Origin: Fistularia commersonii
Lineage: Eukaryota > Chordata > Actinopteri > Syngnathiformes > Fistulariidae
Assembly: GCA_037954325.1 (NCBI GenBank)
Contig: JBBMNZ010000080.1
Coordinates: forward strand, 1 to 64,000
Reading direction: 5' to 3'
DNA: 64,000 nt
Part shown: positions 52,861-63,290 of the stretch, one piece after another
How the letters are laid out: every line of letters begins with the position of its first letter
Position numbering within the stretch: the first letter of the stretch is position 1
Notes under the pieces: model-generated
Databases searched by the model: none
What the model saw: only the letters and a program-made list of their open reading frames with translations
What the model was told of the DNA's origin: nothing
Position numbers and translations under genes: made by a program

Positions 52861-55500
52861 AAAGGATATAGCCATTCATTCAAAAAGTGCTTGTCTCACC
52901 GAGTTGTAGCGTTTTTGATTTGGAGTGGAAATAACTTTTGAATTTCATCAATGTGGTTTCTGCTTTTGAAATGTGTTGTTTAGGACATGATTCTGCACAA
53001 TATATGTCAAATTCAGTGTTATTCAGCCACAAAATCAAAAGATATAGCCATTTGTTCAAAAAGTGCTTTTCTCACCGAGTTGCAGCGTTTTTGATTTGGA
53101 GTGGAAATAACTAATGAATTTCATCAATCTGGTTTCTGCTGTTGAAATATGTTGTTTAGGACATGATTCTGCACAATATATGTCAAATTCAGTGTAATCC
53201 AGCGATCAGTTCAAACGATATAGCCATTCCTTCAAAACAGCTTATCTCACCGAGTTGAAGCGTTTTTGATTTGGAGTGGAAATAACTTTTGAATTTCATC
53301 AAGCTGGTTTCTGCTGTTGAAATATGTTGTTTAGGACATGATTCTGCACAATATATGTCAAAATTCAGTGTAATCCAGCTACAAGTTCAAAAGATATAGC
53401 CATAAGGTCAAAAAGTGCTTATCTCACCGAGTTGAAGCGTTTTTGATTAGGAGAGGAAATAACGTATGAATTTCATCAAGCGGGTTTTTGCTATTTAAAT
53501 ATGTTTTTTAGAACATGAATCTGCACAATATGTGTCAAATTCAGTGTAATCCAGCCACAAGTTTAATAGATATAGCCATTCGTTCAAAAAGTGCTTACAT
53601 TTCCTGGTTGAAGCGTTTTTGATCAGGAGTGGAAATTACTAATGAATTTCATAAAGCTGGTTTCTGCTGTTGAAATATGTTGTTGAGAACATGATTCTGC
53701 ACAATATGTGTCAAATTTAGTTATATCCCTTCACATGTTCAAAAGATATAGCCATTTGTTCAAAAAGTGCTTATCTCACCGAGATTAAGCATTTTTGATA
53801 AGGAGTGGAAATAACTAATACATTTCATCAAGCTGGTTTTTGCTGTTGAAATATGTTGTTTAGGACATGATTCTGCACAATATGTGTCAAATTCAGTTTA
53901 ATCCAGCTACAAGTTTAATAGCTATAGCCATTCCGTAAAAAAACTGCTTATCTCACCGAGTTGAAGCGTTTTTGATCAGGAGTGGAAATAACTAATACAT
54001 TTCATCAAGCTGGTTTCTGCTGTTGAAATATGTTGTTTAGGACATGATTCTGCACAATATATGTCAAATTCAATGTAATCCAGGTACAAGTTCAAAAGAT
54101 ATAGCCTTAAGATCAAAAAATGCTTAACTCAACGAGTTGAAGCGTTTTTGATTAGAAGTGGAAATAACTTTTGAATTTCATCAAGCTGGTTTCTGCTGTT
54201 GAAATATGTTGTTTAGGATAGGATTTTGCACACTATATGTCAAATTCACTGTAATCCCCTCACATGTTCAAAAGATATATCCATTCGTTCAATAAGTGCT
54301 TATCTCACCGAGTTGAAGCATTTTTTATTCGGAGTGGAAATAAATAATGAATTTCATCAAGCTGGTTTCTGCTGTTGAAATATATTGTTTAGGACATGAT
54401 TCTGCACAATATATGTCAAATTCAGTGTAATCCAGCGAACAGTTCAAAAGATATAGCCATTCCTCCAAAACAGCTTATCTCACCGAGTTGAAGCGTTTTT
54501 GATTTGGAGTGGAAATAACTTTTGAATTTCATCAAGCTGGTTTCTGCTGTTGAAATATGTCGTTTAGGACATGATTCTGCACAATATATGTCAAATTCAG
54601 TGTGATCCAGCTACAAGTTCAAAAGATATAGCCATAAGGTCAAAAAGTGCTTAACTCACCGAGTTGAAGCGTTTTTGATTAGGAGAGGAAATAACTTATG
54701 AAATTCATCAAGCGGGTTTTTGCTGTTGAAATATGTTTTTTAGAACATGATTCTGCACAATATGTGTCAAATTTAGTGTAATCCAGCCTCAAGTTTAATA
54801 GATATAGCCATTCGTTCAAAAAGTGCTTACATTACCGGGTTGAAGCGTTTTTGATCAGGAGTGGAAATTACTAATGAATTTCATAAAGCTGGTTTCTGCT
54901 GTTGAAATATGTTGTTGAGAACATGATTCTGCACAATATGTGTCAAATTTAGTTAAATCCCTTCACATGTTCAAAAGATATAGCCATTTGTTCAAAAAGT
55001 GCTTATCTCACCGAGATTAAGCATTTTTGATAAGGAGTGGAAATAACTAATACATTTCATCAAGCTGGTTTTTGCCGTTGGAATATGTTGAGTAGGACAT
55101 GATTCTGCACAATATATGTCAAATTCAGGGTAATCCAGGTACAAGTTCAAAAGATATAGCCATTTGTTCAAAAAGTGCTTATCTTACATAGTTGAAGTGT
55201 TTTTTATTCGGAATGGAAATAACTCAAGAATTTCATCAAGCTGGTTTCTGCTGTTGAAATATGTTTTTTGGGACATGATTCTGCACAATATATGTAAAAT
55301 TCAGAGTAATCCCGCTACACGTTAGAAAAAACATAGCCATTTGGTCAAAAGTGCTTATCTCACCGAGTTTAAGCGTTTTTGATTCGGAGTGGAAATAACT
55401 AATGAATTTCATCAAGCTGGTTTTTGCTGTTGGAATATGTTGAGTAGGACATGATGTTGCACAATATATGTATAAATCAGAGCAATCCAGCCACATATTC
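52861..55500. repeat. 15-mer HOR, second of a near-identical pair (2,640 bp)
   Basis: Same length and order as the preceding unit. I found about five single-base differences by eye: aaagg against aaaag at the start, aactaatg against aacttatg in s2, gtgctt against gagctt and gctgttg against gcttttg in s12, and taagcattt against taagtattt in the chimera. That is about 99.8% identity, making this pair the youngest large duplication visible in the window. Confidence 0.92.
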
Positions 55501-58500
55501 AAAGGATATAGCCATTCATTCAAAAAGTGCTTGTCTCACCGAGTTGTAGCGTTTTTGATTTGGAGTGGAAATAACTTTTGAATTTCATCAATGTGGTTTC
55601 TGCTTTTGAAATGTGTTGTTTAGGACATGATTCTGCACAATATATGTCAAATTCAGTGTTATTCAGCCACAAAATCAAAAGATATAGCCATTTGTTCAAA
55701 AAGTGCTTTTCTCACCGAGTTGCAGCGTTTTTGATTTGGAGTGGAAATAACTAATGAATTTCATCAATCTGGTTTCTGCTGTTGAAATATGTTGTTTAGG
55801 ACATGATTCTGCACAATATATGTCAAATTCAGTGTAATCCAGCGATCAGTTCAAACGATATAGCCATTCCTTCAAAACAGCTTATCTCACCGAGTTGAAG
55901 CGTTTTTGATTTGGAGTGGAAATAACTTTTGAATTTCATCAAGCTGGTTTCTGCTGTTGAAATATGTTGTTTAGGACATGATTCTGCACAATATATGTCA
56001 AAATTCAGTGTAATCCAGCTACAAGTTCAAAAGATATAGCCATAAGGTCAAAAAGTGCTTATCTCACCGAGTTGAAGCGTTTTTGATTAGGAGAGGAAAT
56101 AACGTATGAATTTCATCAAGCGGGTTTTTGCTGTTTAAATATGTTTTTTAGAACATGAATCTGCACAATATGTGTCAAATTCAGTGTAATCCAGCCACAA
56201 GTTTAATAGATATAGCCATTCGTTCAAAAAGTGCTTACATTACCGGGTTGAAGCGTTTTTGATCAGGAGTGGAAATTACTAATGAATTTCATAAAGCTGG
56301 TTTCTGCTGTTGAAATATGTTGTTGAGAACATGATTCTGCACAATATGTGTCAAATTTAGTTAAATCCCTTCACATGTTCAAAAGATATAGCCATTTGTT
56401 CAAAAAGTGCTTATCTCACCGAGATTAAGCATTTTTGATAAGGAGTGGAAATAACTAATACATTTCATCAAGCTGGTTTTTGCTGTTGAAATATGTTGTT
56501 TAGGACATGATTCTGCACAATATGTGTCAAATTCAGTTTAATCCAGCTACAAGTTTAATAGCTATAGCCATTCCGTAAAAAAATGCTTAACTCAACGAGT
56601 TGAAGCGTTTTTGATTAGGAGTGGAAATAACTTTTGAATTTCATCAAGCTGGTTTCTGCTGTTGAAATATGTTGTTTAGGATAGGATTTTGCACACTATA
56701 TGTCAAATTCACTGTAATCCCCTCACATGTTCAAAAGATATATCCATTCGTTCAATAAGTGCTTATCTCACCGAGTTGAAGCATTTTTTTTTCGGAGTGG
56801 AAATAACTAATGAATTTCATCAAGCTGGTTTCTGCTGTTGAAATATATTGTTTAAGACATGATTCTGCACAATATATGTCAAATTCAGTGTAATCCAGCG
56901 AACAGTTCAAAAGATATAGCCATTCCTCCAAAACAGCTTATCTCACCGAGTTGAAGCGTTTTTGATTTGGAGTGGAAATAACTTTTGAATTTCATCAAGC
57001 TGGTTTCTGCTGTTGAAATATGTTGTTTAGGACATGATTCTGCACAATATATGTCAAATTCAGTGTGATCCAGCTACAAGTTCAAAAGATATAGCCATAA
57101 GGTCAAAAAGTGCTTAACTCACCGAGTTGAAGCGTTTTTGATTAGGAGAGGAAATAACTTATGAAATTCATCAAGCGGGTTTTTGCTTTTGAAATATGTT
57201 TTTTAGAACATGATTCTGCACAATATGTGTCAAATTCAGTGTAATCCAGCCTCAAGTTTAATAGATATAGCCATTCGTTCAAAAAGTGCTTACATTACCG
57301 GGTTGAAGCGTTTTTGATCAGGAGTGGAAATAACTAATGAATTTCATCAAGCTGGTTTCTGCTGTTGAAATATGTTGTTTAGGACATGATTCTGCACAAC
57401 ATATGTCAAATTCAGTGTAATCCAGCTACAAGTTCAAAAGATATAGCCGGTTCTTCAAAAACTGCTTATCTTACCGAGTTGTAGCGTTTTTTATTCGGAG
57501 TGGAAATAACTAATGAATTTCATCAAGCTGGTTTCTGCTGTTGAAACATGTTTTTTGGGACAAGATTCTGCACAATATATGTCAAATTCAGTGTCATTCA
57601 GCCACATGTTCAAAGAATATAGACATTCAGTCAAAAAGTGCTTATCTCACCGAGTTGAAGCAATTTTGATTCGGAGTGGAAATAACTAATAATTTCATCA
57701 AGGTGGTTTCTGCTGTTGAAATATGTTGTTTAGGACATGATTCTGCACAATATATGTCAAATTCAGTGTAATCCAGCGATCAGTTCAAACGATATAGCCA
57801 TTCCTTCAAAACAGCTTATCTCACCGAGTTGAAGCGTTTTTGATTTGGAGTGGAAATAACTTTTGAATTTCATCAAGCTGGTTTCTGCTGTTGAAATATG
57901 TTGTTTAGGACATGATTCTGCACAATATATGTCAAAATTCAGTGTAATCCAGCTACAAGTTCAAAAGATATAGCCATAAGGTCAAAAAGTGCTTATCTCA
58001 CCGAGTTGAAGCGTTTTTGATTAGGAGAGGAAATAACGTATGAATTTCATCAAGCGGGTTTTTGCTGTTTAAATATGTTTTTTAGAACATGAATCTGCAC
58101 AATATGTGTCAAATTCAGTGTAATCCAGCCACAAGTTTAATAGATATAGCCATTCGTTCAAAAAGTGCTTACATTACCGGGTTGAAGCGTTTTTGATCAG
58201 GAGTGGAAATTACTAATGAATTTCATAAAGCTGGTTTCTGCTGTTGAAATATGTTGTTGAGAACATGATTCTGTACAATATGTGTCAAATTTAGTTAAAT
58301 CCCTTCACATGTTCAAAAGATATAGCCATTTGTTCAAAAAGTGCTTATCTCACCGAGATTAAGCATTTTTGATAAGGAGTGGAAATAACTAATACATTTC
58401 ATCAAGCTGGTTTTTGCCGTTGGAATATGTTGAGTAGGACATGATTCTGCACAATATATGTCAAATTCAGGGTAATCCAGGTACAAGTTCAAAAGATATA

Positions 58501-58842
58501 GCCATTTGTTCAAAAAGTGCTTATCTTATATAGTTGAAGTGTTTTTTATTCGGAATGGAAATAACTCAAGAATTTCATCAAGCTGGTTTCTGCTGTTGAA
58601 ATATGTTTTTTGGGACATGATTCTGCACAATATATGTAAAATTCAGAGTAATCCCGCTACACGTTAGAAAAAACATAGCCATTTGGTCAAAAGTGCTTAT
58701 CTCACCGAGTTTAAGCGTTTTTGATTCGGAGTGGAAATAACTAATGAATTTCATCAAGCTGGTTTTTGCTGTTGGAATATGTTGAGTAGGACATGATGTT
58801 GCACAATATATGTATAAATCAGAGCAATCCAGCCACATATTC
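55501..58842. repeat. 19-mer HOR containing a partial second pass (3,342 bp)
   Basis: Order: s1-s6, s7/s9 fusion, s10-s14, then a monomer starting as s15 (tagacattcag) and ending as s2 (gcgatcagttc near 57,776), then s3, s4, s5, the s6/s17/s15 chimera (about 58,418), s16, s17. The s2-s5 types therefore appear twice, so this unit looks like two truncated HORs joined by exchange between s15 and s2. This is the longest HOR in the window and the last before the right domain. Confidence 0.88.
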
Positions 58843-59140
58843 AAAGGATATAGCCATTCATTCAAAAAGTGCTTGTCTCACCGAGTTGTAGCGTTTTTGA
58901 TTTGGAGTGGAAATAACTTTTGAATTTCATCAATGTGGTTTCTGCTTTTGAAATGTGTTGTTTAGGACATGATTCTGCACAATATATGTCAAATTCAGTG
59001 TTATTCAGCCACAAAATCAAAAGATATAGCCATTTGTTCAAAAAGTGCTTTTCTCACCGAGTTGCAGCGTTTTTGATTTGGAGTGGAAATAACTAATGAA
59101 TTTCATCAATCTGGTTTCTGCTGTTGAAATATGTTGTTTA

Positions 59141-59695
59141 GGACAGGATTCTGCACACTGTATGTCAAATTCACTGTAATCCCCTCACATGTTCAAAAGA
59201 TATATCCATTCGTTCAACAAGTGCTTATCTCACCGAGTTGAAGCGTTTTTGATTAGGAGTGGAAATAACTTTTGAATTTCATAAAGCTGGTTTCTGTTGT
59301 TGAAATATGTTGTTTAGGACATGATTCTGCACAATATATGTCAAATTCAGTGTTATTCAGCCACAAAATCAAAAGATATAGCCATTTGTTCAAAAAGTGC
59401 TTATCTCACCGAGTTGCAGCGTTTTTGATTTGGAGTGGAAATAACTTTTGAATTTCATCAAGCTGATTTCTGCTGTTGAAATATGTTGTTTAGGACAGGA
59501 TTCTGCACACTGTATGACAAATTCACTGTAATCCCCTCACATGTTCAAAAGATATATCCATTCGTTCAACAAGTGCTTATCTCACCGAGTTGAAGCGTTT
59601 TTGATTAGGAGTGGAAATAACTTTTGAATTTCATAAAGCTGGTTTCTGTTGTTGAAATATGTTGTTTAGGACATGATTCTGCACAATATATGTCA
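59141..59695. repeat. Second local dimer duplication, about 352 bp period
   Basis: The monomer with acaggattctgcacactg, gttcaacaagtgc and tttctgttgttg occurs at 59,141 and again at 59,493, with one change (gtatgacaaattc against gtatgtcaaattc). A third copy lies at about 60,726. Copies two and three are followed by caaagacagtgtgatccc and caaaggcagtgtgatccc with ttcctagg. Confidence 0.82.
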
Positions 59696-59927
59696 AAGAC
59701 AGTGTGATCCCTTCCTAGGTTCAAAAGATATAGCCATTTGTTCAAAAAGTGCTTATCTTACATAGTTGAAGTGTTTTTTATTTGGAATGGAAATAACTCA
59801 AGAATTTCATCAAGCTGGTTTCTGGTGTTGAAATATGTTTTTTGGGACATGTTTCTGCACAATATATGTAAAATTCAGAGTTATCCCGCTACACGTCAGA
59901 AAAAATATAGCCATTTGGTCAAAATTA

Positions 59928-60279
59928 CTTATCTCACCGAGTTTAAGCGTTTTTGATTCGGAGTGGAAATAACTAATGAATATCATCAAGCTGGTTTTTG
60001 CTGTTGGAATATGTTGAGTAGGACATGATTCTGCACAATATATGTATAAGTCAGTGCAATCCAGCCACATATTCAAAAGATAGAGCCATTCATTCAAAAA
60101 GTGCTTGTCTCACCGAGTTGTAGCGTTTTTGATTAGGAGTGGATATAACTTTTGAATTTCATCAATGTGGTTTCTGCTTTTGAAATGTGTCGTTTAGGAC
60201 ATGATTCTGCACAATATATGTCAAATTCAGTGTTATTCAGCCACAAAATCAAAAGATATAGCCATTTGTTCAAAAAGTG
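59928..60279. repeat. 352 bp dimer, first copy of an apparently exact tandem duplication
   Basis: Two monomers (gtttaagcg with aatatcatcaagc, then gatagagcc with ggatataac and gtgtcgtttagg) are followed immediately by the same 352 bp. I saw no difference between copies. The rare marks gatagagcc, aagtcagtgc and gtgtcgtttagg appear only in these two copies. Confidence 0.88.
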
Positions 60280-60631
60280 CTTATCTCACCGAGTTTAAGC
60301 GTTTTTGATTCGGAGTGGAAATAACTAATGAATATCATCAAGCTGGTTTTTGCTGTTGGAATATGTTGAGTAGGACATGATTCTGCACAATATATGTATA
60401 AGTCAGTGCAATCCAGCCACATATTCAAAAGATAGAGCCATTCATTCAAAAAGTGCTTGTCTCACCGAGTTGTAGCGTTTTTGATTAGGAGTGGATATAA
60501 CTTTTGAATTTCATCAATGTGGTTTCTGCTTTTGAAATGTGTCGTTTAGGACATGATTCTGCACAATATATGTCAAATTCAGTGTTATTCAGCCACAAAA
60601 TCAAAAGATATAGCCATTTGTTCAAAAAGTG
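60280..60631. repeat. 352 bp dimer, second copy
   Basis: Direct repeat of 59,928-60,279. Similarity stops where this copy reads gagttgcagcg while the previous copy ran into gagtttaagcg. Exact identity across 352 bp in an otherwise diverged domain indicates a very recent event. Confidence 0.88.
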
Positions 60632-61944
60632 CTTATCTCACCGAGTTGCAGCGTTTTTGATTTGGAGTGGAAATAACTTTTGAATTTCATCAAGCTGATT
60701 TCTGCTGTTGAAATATGTTGTTTAGGACAGGATTCTGCACACTGTATGTCAAATTCACTGTAATCCCCTCACATGTTCAAAAGATATATCCATTCGTTCA
60801 ACAAGTGCTTATCTCACCGAGTTGAAGCGTTTTTGATTAGGAGTGGAAATAACTTTTGAATTTCATAAAGCTGGTTTCTGTTGTTGAAATATGTTGTTTA
60901 GGACATGATTCTGCACAATATATGTCAAAGGCAGTGTGATCCCTTCCTAGGTTCAAAAGATATAGCCATTTGTTCAAAAAGTGCTTATCTTACATAGTTG
61001 AAGTGTTTTTTATTTGGAATGGAAATAACTCAAGAATTTCATCAAGCTGCTTTCTGCTGTTGAAATATGTTTTTTGGGACATGTTTCTGCACAATATATG
61101 TAAAATTCAGAGTTATCCCGCTACACGTTAGAAAAAATATAGCCATTTGGTCAAAATTGCTTATCTCACCGAGTTTAAGCGTTTTTGATTCGGAGTGGAA
61201 ATAACTAATGAATTTCATCAAGCTGGTTTTTGCTGTTGGAATATGTTGAGTAGGACATGATGTTGCACAATATATGTATAAATCAGAGCAATCCAGCCAC
61301 ATATTCAAAGGATATAGCCATTCATTCAAAAAGTGCTTGTCTCACCGAGTTGTAGCGTTTTTGATTAGGAGTGGAAATAACTTTTTAATTTCATCAATGT
61401 CGTTTTAGCTTTTGAAATGTGTTGTTTAGGACATAATTCTGCACAATATATGTCAAATTCAGTGTTATTCAGCCACAAAATCAAAAGATATAGCCATTTG
61501 TTCAAAAAGTGCTTATCTCACCGAGTTGCAGCGTTTTTGATTTGGTGTTGAAATAACCAATGAATTTCATCAAGCTGGTTTCTGCTGTTGAAATATGTTG
61601 TTTAGGACAGGATTTTGCAAACTATATGTCAAATTCACTGTAATCCCCTCACATGTTCAAAAGATATATCCATTCGTTCAATAAGTGCTTATCTCACCGA
61701 ATTGAAGCATTTTTTATTTGGAGTGGAAATAACTAATGAATTTCATCAGGCTGGTTTCTGCTGTTGAAATATGTTGTTTAGGACATGATTCTGCACAATA
61801 TATGTCAAATTCAGTATAATCCAGCCAAAAGTTCAAAAGATATAGCTATTCCTTCAAAAAGTGCTTATCTCACGGAGTTGAAGCGTTGTTGATTCGGAGT
61901 GGAAATAACTTTTGAATTTCATCAAGCTGGTTTCTGCTGTTGAA

Positions 61945-62560
61945 ATATGTTGTTTGGGACATGATTCTGCACAATATATGTCGAATTCAGTAAAATCCCA
62001 TGACAGGTTCAAGAGATATAGCCATTCGTTCAAAAAGTGCTTATCTCACGGAGTTGAAGCGTTGTTGATTAGGAGTGGAAATAACCAATGAATTTCATCA
62101 AACTGGTTTCTGCTGTTGAAATATGTTGTTTAGGACATGATTCTGCACAATATATGTCAAATTCAGTGTGATCCAGCTACCAGCTCGAAAGATATAGCCA
62201 TTCGGTCATAAATTGCTTATCTTACCGAGTTGAAGCGTTTTTGATTCGGAGTGGAAATAACTAATGGATTTCATCAAGCTGGTTTTTGCTGTTGAAATAT
62301 GTTGTTTAGGACATGATTCTGCAAAATATATGTCAAAGGCAGTGTGATCCCTTCCTAGGTTCAAAAGATATAGCCATTTGTTCAAAAAGTGCTTATCTCA
62401 CCGAGTTGAAGCGTTTTTGATTCGGAGTGGAAATAACTTTTGAATTTCATCAAGCTGGTTTCTGCAGTTTAAATATGTTGTTTAGGACATGATTCTGCAC
62501 AATATGTGTCAAATTCAGTGTAATTCAGCTACTAGTTTAATAGATATAGCGATTCGTTCA
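61945..62560. repeat. Block shared with the left domain (12,545-13,170)
   Basis: Right-domain counterpart at an offset of about 49,406 bp, containing all the rare marks listed for the left copy. It shows that the two flanks of the homogenised core descend from the same older monomer order. Confidence 0.85.
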
Positions 62561-62839
62561 AAAAGTGCTTATCTCACCGAGACGAAGCGTTTTTGATCAG
62601 GAGTGGAAATAACGAATGAATTTCATCAAGCTGGTTTCTGCTGTTCAAATATGTTGTTTAGGACATGATACTGAACAATATGTGTGAAATTTAGTGAAAT
62701 CCCTTTTCAGGTTCAAAAGATATAGCCATTCGTTAAAAAGTGCTTATCTCACGGAGTTGAAGCGTTTTTGATTCGGAGTGGAAATAACTTTTGAATTTCA
62801 TCAAGCTGGTTTCTGCTGTTGAAATATGTTGTTTAGGAC

Positions 62840-63290
62840 ATGATTCTGCACAATAGATGTCAAATTCAGTGTAATCCGGCTACAAGTTCAAAAGATATAG
62901 CCGTTCCTTCAAAAACTGCTTATCTTACCGAGTTGTAGCGTTTTTTATTCGTAGTGGAAATAACTAATGAATTTCATCAAGCTGGTTTCTGCTGTTGAAA
63001 TATGTTGTTTAGGACATGATTCTGCACAATATATCTCAAATTAAGTGTAATCCAGCTACAAGTTCAAAAGATATAGCCATTCGGTCAAAAAGTTCTTATT
63101 TCACCGAGTTGAAGAGTTTTTGATTCGGAGTGGAAATAACTAATAATTTAATCAAGGTGGTTTCTGCTGTTGAAACATGTTTTTTGGGACATGATTCTGC
63201 CCAATATATGTCAAATTCAGTGTAATCCAGCAACGTTCAAAAGAAAAAGCCATTCGTTCAAAAAGTGCTTATCTCACTGAGTTGAAGTGT
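62840..63290. repeat. Recurrent module, partial copy 5 in the right domain
   Basis: Contains caatagatgtc with gtaatccggc, gccgttccttc, ttattcgtagtgg, atatctcaaattaag, gttcttatttcaccg and the caacgttcaaaagaaaaagcc monomer, so it belongs to the module otherwise confined to the first 24 kb. The order is slightly different, with the atagatgtc monomer first. Confidence 0.78.

Larger units (their letters stand above)
26824..58842. repeat. Core domain: homogenised higher-order repeat array
   Basis: The s1 anchor falls at 26,824, 29,462, 32,453, 33,861, 36,323, 38,961, 41,952, 43,184, 45,646, 47,406, 50,221, 52,861, 55,501 and 58,843. Each interval is a whole number of 176 bp monomers to within two bases: 15, 17, 8, 14, 15, 17, 7, 14, 10, 16, 15, 15 and 19. 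Between anchors the same 17 monomer types follow in the same order, apart from deletions or fusions. Individual types are almost identical between HOR copies but differ clearly from one another, which defines a HOR array and implies recent exchange between units. Confidence 0.93.
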
